Part shown: positions 54,842 through 63,593 of the stretch, in pieces
Layout: the number at the start of each line of letters is the position of its first letter
Numbering within the stretch: the stretch's first letter is position 1
Assembly (NCBI RefSeq): GCF_023823125.1
Contig: NZ_CP090949.1
Coordinates: forward strand, 1,140,001-1,204,000
Direction: 5' to 3'
Source: Erythrobacter aurantius
GTDB taxonomy: Bacteria > Pseudomonadota > Alphaproteobacteria > Sphingomonadales > Sphingomonadaceae
Length of the DNA stretch: 64,000 nt
The notes under the pieces: generated by a model
The model's database searches: none
What the model saw: only the letters and a program-made list of their open reading frames with translations
Told to the model about the DNA's origin: nothing
Position numbers and translations under genes: made by a program

Positions 54842-55519
54842 ATGATCATCAGCGTTACAGCCATCTCCGACCAGAATGTTCTGGCCCAGATCAAGCAGGC
54901 GATCGGTGGCCTGTCGTGGCGCGACGGGCGCGAGACGGCGGGGGCCGTAGCGCGCAAGGTCAAGCAGAACGAGCAGGCGATCACGCATGAAGGTGCGGGT
55001 AAGCAGCTGCGGGATCAGCTTACTCCGCTGATCTCCGAAAACGTGGTGGTCAAGGCGGCTGCGCGACCCCGGCGGATCAGCGCCCCCATGATCAGCCGCA
55101 CTGCCGACGGCGGCCACTATGGCGCGCATGTCGACAATGCGATGATGGGCGCGGCCAATGCCCGAATCCGCAGCGATATTTCCTTCACCCTGTTTCTGAG
55201 TGATCCGGCAGAATACGAGGGCGGCGAACTGGTGATCCATGCAGCGGGCCTTACCCAGTCGATCAAGGGCAGGGCGGGCGAACTGATCCTCTATCCTTCC
55301 ACCAGCATCCATGAAGTCCGCCCGGTGACGAGCGGCGCGCGGATCGTGTGCGTCGGCTGGATCGAAAGCATGATCCGCGATCCCGCCCAGCGCGAAATGC
55401 TGTTTGATCTGGAGAACCTTCGCGCCAATCTGCGTCAGAAGCTGCCGGACGGTTCGCCCGAACTGCTGACAGTCGACAAGACCGTGTCGAACCTGATCAG
55501 GATGTGGGGGCAGCCCTAG
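54842..55519 (+). CDS. PKHD-type Fe(II)/2-oxoglutarate hydroxylase (PiuC/YbiX-like)
   Basis: The protein has 225 residues, the usual length. The iron facial triad is His96, Asp98 (HYGAHVDNA) and His157 (STSIHEV), with Arg167 for 2-oxoglutarate. The N-terminal SWRDGRETAGAVARKVKQNEQ is typical of the PiuC family. These enzymes accompany TonB siderophore receptors and are induced by iron starvation; the substrate is unknown. The longer upstream frame is low-complexity read-through of the lipoprotein gene and was rejected as the start. Confidence 0.92.
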   Translation: MIISVTAISDQNVLAQIKQAIGGLSWRDGRETAGAVARKVKQNEQAITHEGAGKQLRDQLTPLISENVVVKAAARPRRISAPMISRTADGGHYGAHVDNAMMGAANARIRSDISFTLFLSDPAEYEGGELVIHAAGLTQSIKGRAGELILYPSTSIHEVRPVTSGARIVCVGWIESMIRDPAQREMLFDLENLRANLRQKLPDGSPELLTVDKTVSNLIRMWGQP

Positions 55520-56231
55520 GCGGGGATTTCCGATTACCCGTCTGTTTGGCCTGAAGGGTGAACCAGATGATCAGCCCCACGCCGACAACGCTTGGCCCGG
55601 CCCAGATCAGCGGGTTGAAAACGTGTTCGGGCACAAGCCGGATCAGCCCGACTGACATGAACGCGGTGTAGGCCGATATACCCATGCCGATCAGCGCCCT
55701 GAAATGTTCGCCGACATAAGCTTTCGTCGAAGGCGCTCTGGTACGCCAGACGAACAGCTCCTGTATCGCCATCGCGACCACGCCTAAAACGGCGACTGCG
55801 ATCATCAGCGCATTGCCGACACCATAGCCATAATAGCCGCAGTAAAGCGCCGAGATCACGACTGCGGCCATCACCAGTTGGTATCGCGGACGGCGCAGCG
55901 CCTCGCGATGGCGCGCATGTTTGACAACGCTGAGCCCGTAATCGGCAAAGCCGATGGTAAGCAGGCCCAGGTAGATCATCATCCACCCGAACAATCCGGC
56001 GAACAATTCGCGATCCGTGAATGACGGGATGCGTTCTTCGGGACCGAACAGCGACAGCAGGCCCATCACCACGGCCAATCCGCCTGCCCCCATGAAACCA
56101 TAGCAGCACACCTTGCCCCAGTTGCGATGGTTCCTTGCGCCCTTTCGGGTCACGATCGGCCCCCAGAACGCGATGATGCCGGTGGTGCCGGCAATCACGT
56201 GGAGGACGACAAGGAATTCGAACAGGTGCAT
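55497..56231 (-). CDS. Conserved membrane protein of unknown function
   Basis: The protein has 244 residues from the ATG at 56231; the frame can reach a TTG at 56252. About seven hydrophobic helices are visible, with histidines near the N-terminus (MHLFEFLVVLHVIAG) and RNHRNWGKVCCYG in the first loop. It is similar in style to the membrane protein at 26024-26806 but not obviously homologous. I assign no function. Its 3' end overlaps the convergent PiuC gene by 23 bases, and it lies downstream of the Rieske gene on the same strand. Confidence 0.72.
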   Translation of the reverse strand: MHLFEFLVVLHVIAGTTGIIAFWGPIVTRKGARNHRNWGKVCCYGFMGAGGLAVVMGLLSLFGPEERIPSFTDRELFAGLFGWMMIYLGLLTIGFADYGLSVVKHARHREALRRPRYQLVMAAVVISALYCGYYGYGVGNALMIAVAVLGVVAMAIQELFVWRTRAPSTKAYVGEHFRALIGMGISAYTAFMSVGLIRLVPEHVFNPLIWAGPSVVGVGLIIWFTLQAKQTGNRKSPPRAAPTS

Positions 56232-56283
56232 CGCAAACGGAGTGTACAACAAATGTGACGCTCTGCAATGTTAGGTAGGTGGA

Positions 56284-57297
56284 TCACAACATCGCTTCGA
56301 CCGTCGCATCGCTGCCGGGTTCGATCCGTTCTCCCTGCCATAGCCGGTAGAGCCGGTTGCCGAGCAAGTCGCCGGGGCCCGAGCTGAACTGCGGATGGCC
56401 GAAATGGGTCATCACCTCGTGCTGACGTTCGAGCGCGCGCCGATCCTGAGCGACGACTGGAGCGAGGAACAGGCGGATCGCGGCCTGCTTCAGCCATGCA
56501 GGTGCCAAACCTTTCGGCGTGGAGAACCGCGCAAAAGGGGTGAAGCTGTCGTCGGTCGCCGGGGTGAAGATGGCGGTGACGCACAGCGTCAAACGAGTTT
56601 CCCCTTCCCACCGGGCCTGCACCGTTGCGGGAGGATAATACCGCGAGACACTGTGTTCGCGATCCCGTTCAAGAAAGCGGGACATGATGCCAAGGTCCGG
56701 CTGGGTCTGTTCAATCACCATGTCGATCCCGTCGCCATGGCTGTTGACGATCAGGTTCACGGGCAGCCGTCTGTCGCGTCTGCGGATAAAGCCATGGTGC
56801 AGATGATTGGTGTGGAACGGGTCCATCACGTTCTCGATCGCGTCAAACGCACGCCCGCGCCAAGTGCCCTGCTGCCACCAGAAATGATCGAGTTCGGGGT
56901 TGCCGAAGTCCGGCGGCAATTCAGGCGTGATCGAGGCATCTTCCGACAGGGTGACAAAGATCGCGCCGTGGCCTTCCCACAGGCGCAAGGCGTCGGCGCG
57001 CAGGCGCTGGTCTTGCGATGTCTCGGCCATGCAGCCCGGTACCGCTGCGCACGCACCGTCAGGATTGAACCGCCAGCCATGGTAAGGGCATTCCAGCCCT
57101 CCGTCGTGAACCCGCCCGTCTGAGAGCGGGTAATTGCGATGGGGACAGCGATCGATCAGGGCGCCCAGCCCCCTTTCGCTGCGAAACAGCGCGATTGGCG
57201 TGTTGCAAAATGTGACCTTGCGCACCTGATTGCGCTTCACTTCGCGCGACAGGGCAACCATGTGCCAGGCTTCGGCAACGGCCTTGGGAAAGCTCAT
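56284..57297 (-). CDS. Rieske [2Fe-2S] oxygenase, aromatic-ring-hydroxylase alpha type
   Basis: The protein has 337 residues. A Rieske domain has Cys51-x-His53 (RCPHRNYPL) and Cys70-x2-His73 (CPYHGW). The catalytic domain has the mononuclear iron site ENVMDPFHTNHLHHG (N-x2-D-x2-H-x4-H pattern). Such enzymes add oxygen to C-H or aromatic positions, using a separate ferredoxin reductase. Length and motifs fit the oxygenases of natural-product and lipid pathways as well as ring-hydroxylating dioxygenases. It is the last gene of the five-gene operon, overlapping the ATP-grasp gene by 4 bases. Confidence 0.9.
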   Translation of the reverse strand: MSFPKAVAEAWHMVALSREVKRNQVRKVTFCNTPIALFRSERGLGALIDRCPHRNYPLSDGRVHDGGLECPYHGWRFNPDGACAAVPGCMAETSQDQRLRADALRLWEGHGAIFVTLSEDASITPELPPDFGNPELDHFWWQQGTWRGRAFDAIENVMDPFHTNHLHHGFIRRRDRRLPVNLIVNSHGDGIDMVIEQTQPDLGIMSRFLERDREHSVSRYYPPATVQARWEGETRLTLCVTAIFTPATDDSFTPFARFSTPKGLAPAWLKQAAIRLFLAPVVAQDRRALERQHEVMTHFGHPQFSSGPGDLLGNRLYRLWQGERIEPGSDATVEAML

Positions 57298-58460
57298 TGG
57301 TCAAACTCCTCGCCGTTCCATTCGATATCATGGGTGGTCGCGGCGGTGGTGCTGATTCCCTTTTTCAATCCGGACAGGGAGAATTTCGCCGAATCGACCA
57401 TGGCTCCAAGGAAAGGCATGCGGTCCCCGGGTCGCGAAATCGCATCGTTCCCGTTCGCCAGACAGGCGCGCCATGCGCTGATCCTTCCGCTGGCAAGCGC
57501 ATGGGGCAGGCCAAACGCGACCATTGCCGGGCCGAGATAGGCAGTGGGTTGATCTCCGGGTGGCAGCGACGCTCCATCACCGATTGCCCGCGCCAACGCG
57601 CCGTCACCAGCCAGCAAGTGCACCCCGCTTGTCGCACGCGGATTGCATTCGATGATCATCGCCTCTCCCGCTTCGTCAAACATCACATCGCACCCGAACT
57701 GGCCATGCAGATTCCCGCCGTGCACCAAAGCTTCGGCAAGGCTGCGCAAGTGTTCTGCCCGCGCCTGCGACACGGGTTCGAAAGCATAGGAGGCGCCGCC
57801 CTTCAATCGCCAGCCCGAACCATAGGCGGCAAAGGCGCAGAGCGTGCCGCGATGGGCAATGAAATGCAGGCTCGCCTCGTCCCCTCTGATCCGGCGCTGT
57901 GCCATCCAGCCATCGTCAATCGCGTCCGCCAGCGCCGCCAAGCTGCGGGCATCGGGTCCGATAAGGGTCGAACCGCCAAACCGGGTGAAGCGCGGCTTGA
58001 ACACCCATTCGCTGCTGTCTGCTGTGAATTGATCAAGATCGGCCGCTGAGCCGACAGCGATGCTTTCCGGGGTTGGTAGCCCCCAGGTTCGCGCCGCCTG
58101 TGCAAACAGCAGCTTGTCATGCAATCGGCGCAAAGTTTCCTGTGGCGGCGCAAAGAGCCTTTCGCCGAGCGCATCATGCATCGGCGCGGTGGCAAGGTGG
58201 AAGACTTCCTCGCAGGTAGGCACGACCAGATCGACGCCGAATTCCTTCACGGCTCCCGCAACCCAACTCCGGAAAGCTGCCCCTTCCTGCCGAGGGGAGG
58301 GGTAGCGATGGTGACGGATTTCGAGCGAAGACCAGCGCGCCATTCGCGAAACGGTGCTGTCAGCGAGATGCACGCGCCAACCCGCACCGCTGAAATCACG
58401 CGCAATGTCGAGTGCCGCTGCAGAACGAGCGCCTGTGATCAAGACCGACCTAGTCGTCAC
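57294..58460 (-). CDS. ATP-grasp-fold ligase-like protein
   Basis: The protein has 388 residues from a GTG at 58460 that follows AAGGTGG and overlaps the upstream gene by 11 bases. An N-terminal Rossmann-like domain (VLITGARSAAALDIARDF) is followed by an ATP-grasp domain (about 100-310) with VVPTCEEVF, WVFKPRFTRFGGST (ATP-binding Lys loop) and MIIECNPRATSGVHLL, which carries the Mg ligands Glu and Asn. ATP-grasp enzymes join a carboxylate to an amine, thiol or hydroxyl via an acyl phosphate. The substrate is unknown; the context implies a small-molecule or lipid acid. Confidence 0.88.
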   Translation of the reverse strand: MTTRSVLITGARSAAALDIARDFSGAGWRVHLADSTVSRMARWSSLEIRHHRYPSPRQEGAAFRSWVAGAVKEFGVDLVVPTCEEVFHLATAPMHDALGERLFAPPQETLRRLHDKLLFAQAARTWGLPTPESIAVGSAADLDQFTADSSEWVFKPRFTRFGGSTLIGPDARSLAALADAIDDGWMAQRRIRGDEASLHFIAHRGTLCAFAAYGSGWRLKGGASYAFEPVSQARAEHLRSLAEALVHGGNLHGQFGCDVMFDEAGEAMIIECNPRATSGVHLLAGDGALARAIGDGASLPPGDQPTAYLGPAMVAFGLPHALASGRISAWRACLANGNDAISRPGDRMPFLGAMVDSAKFSLSGLKKGISTTAATTHDIEWNGEEFDQ

Positions 58461-59679
58461 GCCACACCACCTTGCGCCGCTTTGGCCCATCGTGACCGCC
58501 AAAATCGGGCCGGTGCGCCGTTTTGACGCGCGCCAGATCTTGCAGGCGTTCGACCGCCTTTTCTGCAAGATGGCTGGGTGCGTTGCTTCGCGTGCGCAGG
58601 GTAACGCTCCGACCGTCGGCAAAGGCTTGCCAATCGTGATCGCATCCCAGCACCGCTTCCACCGCCTCGATTACTTGTGGAGGTGTGACGGTGCGATCGG
58701 CGAACCGCCACAAGTCTTGTACGCGGCCCTGCGGCGGGCGAATGATGCGGCCGCCATATCCGCAGGGGCATGTGCCATCTTCAAGCTCGACATAATCGTC
58801 CAGACGCAGGCGGATGATCGGCTGGCTCAACCTGCGCAGGTCGCTGACGATCAGGCGAAATCCTGCGGTGCCCGGAACAGGCACGAACTCGAACTCGATC
58901 GCGTGTTCGTTGAGGTGCAGATTCCCGTGCCTGCATTCAGCGGCGAGGAATCCTTCTGTCGCCTGATAGATGGCTCGCGGGCGCAGGGCGAAGGCTCGCT
59001 CGATGCAATCCCGTTCGCATTCGCTCATGGGTTCGCTGCCCCAGAACAGATGTTGCAGCGATGGCAGCCGCAGGCCCGACCGGGCGAAGTCCAGCAATCG
59101 GTGCGGCGGGGCGATAAGGATTGTAGTGTCAAACCGGGCAAGTCCCGCCATTGTCTCTTCGAGTGGAGCTGCCAACGGAAAATGCTCGAAGGCAAATCGG
59201 TTTGAACCGACATCGCTGTACAGCGCGTTTCCGGCGCGCAGGTGCAAGGCGAGCCTTTGCCGCTGCAGCAAAGCGCGGGCCGGCAGCAAGCGGGCAAGGC
59301 TTTGTCCGATATAGTCGGCGCGTTCTGCCGCACTGGCCAGGAAAAGCCCGCGAGCGCCCCCGCCACTGCCGGTTGACCAACCTGCTGAAATCCTGCCGGT
59401 CGGATGCCCTTGCTCAGCCCGGTCAGCCAATACCGCAAGCGTTTCGTGATCGAGCCCAAGCGAATTCCACGCGCCGTAGTCCTCGCGGATTTCCCGAGGT
59501 TCGAGAACGGGGAAATCGGTGATCGGCTTGCCTGAGCAAGAGGCTAGCGCCGGGGTCCGGGCAAGTGCCGGCTGCAATTCTTGCCATTGGTTTGCGCGAG
59601 AGCGGGCCAGTTGCGCAGGTGACGCGCGCATCTGCCGCCTGGTGCGCAGCCACGATCCGGCGATCAAATCAGCTCGCAT
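58450..59679 (-). CDS. F390-synthetase/PaaK-like adenylate-forming enzyme
   Basis: The protein has 409 residues from the ATG at 59679, which overlaps the upstream reductase gene by 11 bases; a longer frame exists. A phenylacetate-CoA-ligase-like fold is indicated by WSTGSGGGARGLFLAS (P-loop equivalent), IYQATEGFLAAECRHGNLHL, PIIRLRLDDYVEL and CPCG (zinc-type) near residue 320. The pattern matches proteins annotated as F390 synthetase-related, which do not make F390 in these bacteria. It probably activates a carboxylic acid as acyl-AMP, with or without transfer to a thiol. Confidence 0.85.
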   Translation of the reverse strand: MRADLIAGSWLRTRRQMRASPAQLARSRANQWQELQPALARTPALASCSGKPITDFPVLEPREIREDYGAWNSLGLDHETLAVLADRAEQGHPTGRISAGWSTGSGGGARGLFLASAAERADYIGQSLARLLPARALLQRQRLALHLRAGNALYSDVGSNRFAFEHFPLAAPLEETMAGLARFDTTILIAPPHRLLDFARSGLRLPSLQHLFWGSEPMSECERDCIERAFALRPRAIYQATEGFLAAECRHGNLHLNEHAIEFEFVPVPGTAGFRLIVSDLRRLSQPIIRLRLDDYVELEDGTCPCGYGGRIIRPPQGRVQDLWRFADRTVTPPQVIEAVEAVLGCDHDWQAFADGRSVTLRTRSNAPSHLAEKAVERLQDLARVKTAHRPDFGGHDGPKRRKVVWRDD

Positions 59680-60682
59680 CGTCTTGAGGCGAAGCTTTGG
59701 CACGCGCCTGTTGCAGCAGCGTCTCTTTCGCATCATGCCGGGGTGCGTAGCCGAGCAACCGGTTCGCACAGGTCAGGTCAAAGGTTTGCGAATAGGCGAG
59801 GGTTGCAAAGGTATAGCGCGTCAGCACCGGCTCGCTCTCGCATCGTGCAAGATGCGCGATGGTTTCGGCAGCATGGGCGATCGCTTTGGCCAAGGGGAGG
59901 GGGAGGTCGACCAGTTTCGGGCGTGTCCCCAATGCCGCGGCCAACCTTGTCGCGAGGTCCCGAACCTTGATCGGCTGACCTCCTGAAATGTTTATCGCAT
60001 GTCCGCCGATGGTCTCGGCGCGCTGTTCCGCTTCGCAAATTGCCCATGCGGCATCGCGCAAGTCTGTCAGTTCGATCAAGGCCTGACCTCCGCCCGGCAG
60101 CGGCATTTTCCTGCGCCGCGCCAACTGAGCCAACTTCGGAAGGATCACGCGGTCGCCCTCTCCCACCAGTGCGCGAGGACGGATTGCGCAACAGCGCATC
60201 ATCGGTGTCGAAGATGCTAGGACATGGCGCTCCGCCTGCAGCTTCGTCTCCGCATAGTAATTCAAAGGCTGTGATGCAGGCGGGTCTTCCTCTGTGATTC
60301 CGACGCGATCTTCAAAACAGGCGTGGATCGAAGGGGAGGACACGAAGACGAACCTTGAGACGCCTGATTGTCTGGCCGCTTCGATCAGGCGTGTTGTGAC
60401 AGTCAGATTCGCGCTGACGAAATCATCGCGCGGGCCCCAGCTTGCGGACAGCGCGGCGGCGTGGATCACGCTGTCGCAGCCTTCAAGCAAGGCAGGTATG
60501 TCGCTGCGCCCATCCTCCAGATCGCATCGGACGAAGCGGGCCCCGGCGTTCTCCAGTGCGGGTTGGCCATGTATTGATCGACCTGTCGCGGTCACTTTGT
60601 GGCCTCTGGCAACGGCTTCCCGCACCAGAGCCATACCAAGCCCGCCGGTTGCGCCGGTGATCAGGATGTGGCGCGCAGTCAA
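59669..60682 (-). CDS. NAD(P)-dependent epimerase/3-beta-hydroxysteroid-dehydrogenase-like reductase
   Basis: The protein has 337 residues. The start is a TTG at 60682 whose following A gives TTGA, overlapping the ketosynthase stop. An extended SDR fold has the Rossmann motif ITGATGGLGMALV, a DLEDGRSDIPALL acidic strand and the catalytic YYAETK (Tyr-x3-Lys). It most resembles the 3-beta-HSD/OleD group that reduces beta-keto acids or steroids. It is coupled to the ketosynthase upstream and probably reduces its product. Confidence 0.88.
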   Translation of the reverse strand: MTARHILITGATGGLGMALVREAVARGHKVTATGRSIHGQPALENAGARFVRCDLEDGRSDIPALLEGCDSVIHAAALSASWGPRDDFVSANLTVTTRLIEAARQSGVSRFVFVSSPSIHACFEDRVGITEEDPPASQPLNYYAETKLQAERHVLASSTPMMRCCAIRPRALVGEGDRVILPKLAQLARRRKMPLPGGGQALIELTDLRDAAWAICEAEQRAETIGGHAINISGGQPIKVRDLATRLAAALGTRPKLVDLPLPLAKAIAHAAETIAHLARCESEPVLTRYTFATLAYSQTFDLTCANRLLGYAPRHDAKETLLQQARAKASPQDDAS

Positions 60683-61674
60683 ATCCGGATCACCATGGCA
60701 GTCGCACTGATCCCGGCGGCTGTGCCGAGGAGCATAATTGTCGAGCCCGGTCGAACCGCTCCCGTTTCCAGAGCATGCGCAAGCACGGTCGGGATGGATG
60801 CCGCGATCTGATTACCCGTTCGCGGGAATATGTTGATCACACGGTCCGGTGTCGGCTCAAACAGGCGCCGGACGTGCTCTACTCCCGGTGCGCTGGCCTG
60901 ATGGCAGATCACGCAATCGATCTGTTCGCGGTTTACACCGGCGTCATCCAATGCCTGCTCGATCACTCCGGGCAATGCCTTGGCTGCGGCCTTGAAGATC
61001 CCGAAGGCGTCCATTTCGAAATAGGAGCCCGCGATAAGCGCGTCGTACCCTTCGCTGACCCGGAGCCTTGTGCCGCCAGACCGCAATTGCGCGAGGCCGT
61101 GGTGCGCACCATTGGTGACGCTCGCGACTGACAGCATGCCTGATGCCTGATCCCCGCAAGCTTCGATGGCGATCGCTGCAGCGCCATCGCCAAAGATTGA
61201 GCGGGTTTTCGGGTTGGCGGGATCAAGCCCGGCGGAAGCGATGTCGCTTGCGAAGATCAGCGCGCGTCTCCATCGGCCCGTGCTGATGCCCAACGCGGCA
61301 ATGTTCAGTGCGGCAACAAATGACAGGCAGGTCTGGTTGACGTCGAAGCAGGGCACGCCCGACTTGCCAAAGCCGAGGCGATCCTGAACCAGAGCCGCCG
61401 TCGAAGGTATGGGCTGTTCCATCACTCCACAGCCGCCAATGATCCCGTCAGGCAGCTGAACGTCCCAGCCCGCGCGATCAAGCGCTTGCCTAGCGGCTTC
61501 AGCGGCCATCATGCTGGTGGTTTCATCGGCTTGAGCAACGTGCCGCGACACAATCCCGAATTCGCGTTCTGTCCAGCCCGGAGCATGGCCATGGCGAGCG
61601 TCCAGATCGCTCGACAACAGTGTCGTTCGAGGGAGGTACGAGCCCCAGCCTGCAATTCTGAACGCACTGATCAC
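60679..61674 (-). CDS. 3-oxoacyl-ACP synthase III-like ketosynthase (FabH/OleA-like)
   Basis: The protein has 331 residues from a GTG at 61674 preceded by GGAGG. The thiolase-fold triad is present: Cys116 (FDVNQTCLSFV), His258 (ICHQAS) and Asn288 (RTGNQIAASIP). KAS III enzymes condense an acyl-thioester with malonyl-ACP, while OleA condenses two acyl-CoAs head to head. The sequence does not separate the two. It is first in the operon KAS III - reductase - F390-like - ATP-grasp - Rieske, and is divergent from a TetR gene over an A/T-rich promoter region. Confidence 0.9.
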   Translation of the reverse strand: MISAFRIAGWGSYLPRTTLLSSDLDARHGHAPGWTEREFGIVSRHVAQADETTSMMAAEAARQALDRAGWDVQLPDGIIGGCGVMEQPIPSTAALVQDRLGFGKSGVPCFDVNQTCLSFVAALNIAALGISTGRWRRALIFASDIASAGLDPANPKTRSIFGDGAAAIAIEACGDQASGMLSVASVTNGAHHGLAQLRSGGTRLRVSEGYDALIAGSYFEMDAFGIFKAAAKALPGVIEQALDDAGVNREQIDCVICHQASAPGVEHVRRLFEPTPDRVINIFPRTGNQIAASIPTVLAHALETGAVRPGSTIMLLGTAAGISATAMVIRI

Positions 61675-61713
61675 CAGTCTGCCTCCAATCGATTCGCTAT
61701 ATCACTGTCACAT

Positions 61714-61734
61714 AATTGAGCGGTGTTCAATTAA
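61714..61734. promoter_or_regulatory. 21-bp inverted repeat, putative TetR operator for the biosynthetic operon
   Basis: TAATTGA and TCAATTA (61714-61720 and 61728-61734) are perfect 7-bp arms around a 7-base centre, 40 bases from the KAS III start. A related half, TGTTTAATTTAT at 61746, repeats TGTTCAATTAAT (61725) with 10 of 12 matches, 21 bases apart. The 101-bp divergent region is clearly more A/T-rich than its surroundings. Confidence 0.6.
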
Positions 61735-61775
61735 TAAATAGACAATGTTTAATTTATCGCTTATCCACCATCTTC

Positions 61776-62390
61776 ATGGGAAGACGTTCCGATCATTCAC
61801 CTGAGGATTTACGTGAACTGCTTGTGTCATGCGGACACGAACTGATGGCGGAACGCGGCTTCGCGCGATTTTCTGCAAGAGAAGCGGCGCGGCGAGCAGG
61901 TTATTCCGTTGGCACGATTTACAACGTGTTCGGCCAACTCGACAGCTATCTGCTGGCGATCAACAGCCGGACATTCAGGGAATGGGCTAGGTCGCTCGAA
62001 TCCGCGCTTGAAGCGGCTCCGGCAGATCGGGCAGGTCGGATCGAAGCTCTGGTGCGTGCCTATTTCGACTTTGCTGACAAGAATCGGAACGCCTGGATGG
62101 CGATCTATGATCACAGGATCGACAAATCGGTGGCTATCGCGCCAGAGGATGAGGCAGCGCGTGATGCCTTGACCGGAATAGTCGATCGCGAAGTCGCTGC
62201 GACGCTGGACTTCGCCGACCGAGTGGACACAAGGAGCCTTGTGCGTTCATTGATTGCGACGGTTCACGGGCATTGCGCGCTCTGGCTTTCAGGCAGTTTT
62301 GCAATGCTGCGCGAAGAGGATCCCGCAGGCCTCGCGATAGCGCGAGTGCTGGAAATCATGACTTACCACCTTGGCCACAGGGCAAGTTGA
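61776..62390 (+). CDS. TetR-family transcriptional regulator of the divergent operon
   Basis: The protein has 204 residues from the ATG at 61776; the longer frame begins within the operator region. An HTH domain (about 5-60) has SAREAARRAGYSVGTIYNVF, then a helical ligand-binding domain with a TetR_C-like pattern. It probably represses the KAS III operon and itself. It ends 7 bases from the convergent ABC permease gene. Confidence 0.9.
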   Translation: MGRRSDHSPEDLRELLVSCGHELMAERGFARFSAREAARRAGYSVGTIYNVFGQLDSYLLAINSRTFREWARSLESALEAAPADRAGRIEALVRAYFDFADKNRNAWMAIYDHRIDKSVAIAPEDEAARDALTGIVDREVAATLDFADRVDTRSLVRSLIATVHGHCALWLSGSFAMLREEDPAGLAIARVLEIMTYHLGHRAS

Positions 62391-62396
62391 GTCAGG

Positions 62397-63593
62397 CTAC
62401 TCGTGTCGCAAGGCATCAATCGGATCGAGTTGCGACGCGCGGCGCGCCGGATAGTATCCGAAAACGATCCCCATGCCGGATGCGAACAGGAAGCTGATGA
62501 CGTTCACCATGGGATCAAAGACAAAGGGCACGTCGATCAGCCCGGCAATCAGGACTGATGCGCCGAATGCGAGCAGCAGGCCGACAATCCCCCCGAATGC
62601 GCACAAGACAACCGCTTCCGTCAGGAACTGGAGCCGCACTTCGCGTGCCAGCGCCCCGATTGCCAAACGGATGCCGATCTCGCGCGTCCTCTCCGTGACT
62701 GAAACCAGCATGATGTTCATGATGCCTATGCCGCCGACCAGAAGGCTGATCGAAGCAATCACTGCGACCATCGCCGTAAGCGCGCCTGTGACCGCGCCCA
62801 AGGCATCGTTGACCTGAGCGGTGTCGATGATGTTGAAGTCGTTGGGTTCGTCGCCTTGCAACAGACGCCGCTCGCGCAGAAGATCGACAAGCGAGTCCTG
62901 AATGACAGTTGCGGAATAGGCGGTGTCGTAACGCAGCACGAAGTAATCGAGTGAGTCATCGCCTCTGAAACGCCGTTGAACGGTCTTCAGCGGCATCATC
63001 ACCGTATCGTCATCATCGGCGCCGCCGCCGCCTTGGCCACGTTCTTCCAGCACGCCGATGACCGTGCAGGGCACCTCGCCAAGCCGCATTTCCTCACCAA
63101 CAGGACTGACATCCGGCAAAAAGATCGCCTCGCGCACTTTGGGTCCAAGCAAGCAGACGTTCTGGCCTGCGGTCTCCTCGCTTTCAGTGAATGGCCGTCC
63201 CTCGACCACTTCGATCGTTTGGGCATTGAGGAAATCCCTGTTTGCCCCGGTAACGCGCGTGTCCCAATCCTGCCCGTTATAGAATGCGGTCGCGCTTGAT
63301 CCGACATTTCCGGCAGCAACTTCGACGCCGGCTATCTGTTGTTCTACCGCTTGCACATCGTCCAGCTCGAACCGCCGGATTGCCCCGCGATCGGTGCGCA
63401 CCGGAAAGACGATGAAGTTGCTCGCACCGAGCGAGGATATTTCTTCCTGTACCGATGCCGTCACGCCGTTGCCCAACGTCACCATGGTCACCACTGCTGC
63501 GACACCGATGATGATTCCCAGCGTGGTAAGGATCGAACGCATGAGGTGGCGCCGGATTTCCCGCAGCGCGAGGAGAAAGGTTGCTCCCAGCAT
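62397..63593 (-). CDS. MacB-like ABC transporter permease
   Basis: The protein has 398 residues. The FtsX/MacB plan is clear: an N-terminal helix (about 18-40), a large periplasmic MacB_PCD domain (about 45-235) and three C-terminal helices (about 270-390), with LALREIRRHLMRSILTTLG and ERTREIGIRLAIGA typical of the family. MacB pumps act from the periplasmic side to drive export of macrolides, peptides or lipids with a periplasmic adaptor. It starts in the ATPase stop (TGATG), so the two are coupled. Confidence 0.93.
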   Translation of the reverse strand: MLGATFLLALREIRRHLMRSILTTLGIIIGVAAVVTMVTLGNGVTASVQEEISSLGASNFIVFPVRTDRGAIRRFELDDVQAVEQQIAGVEVAAGNVGSSATAFYNGQDWDTRVTGANRDFLNAQTIEVVEGRPFTESEETAGQNVCLLGPKVREAIFLPDVSPVGEEMRLGEVPCTVIGVLEERGQGGGGADDDDTVMMPLKTVQRRFRGDDSLDYFVLRYDTAYSATVIQDSLVDLLRERRLLQGDEPNDFNIIDTAQVNDALGAVTGALTAMVAVIASISLLVGGIGIMNIMLVSVTERTREIGIRLAIGALAREVRLQFLTEAVVLCAFGGIVGLLLAFGASVLIAGLIDVPFVFDPMVNVISFLFASGMGIVFGYYPARRASQLDPIDALRHE

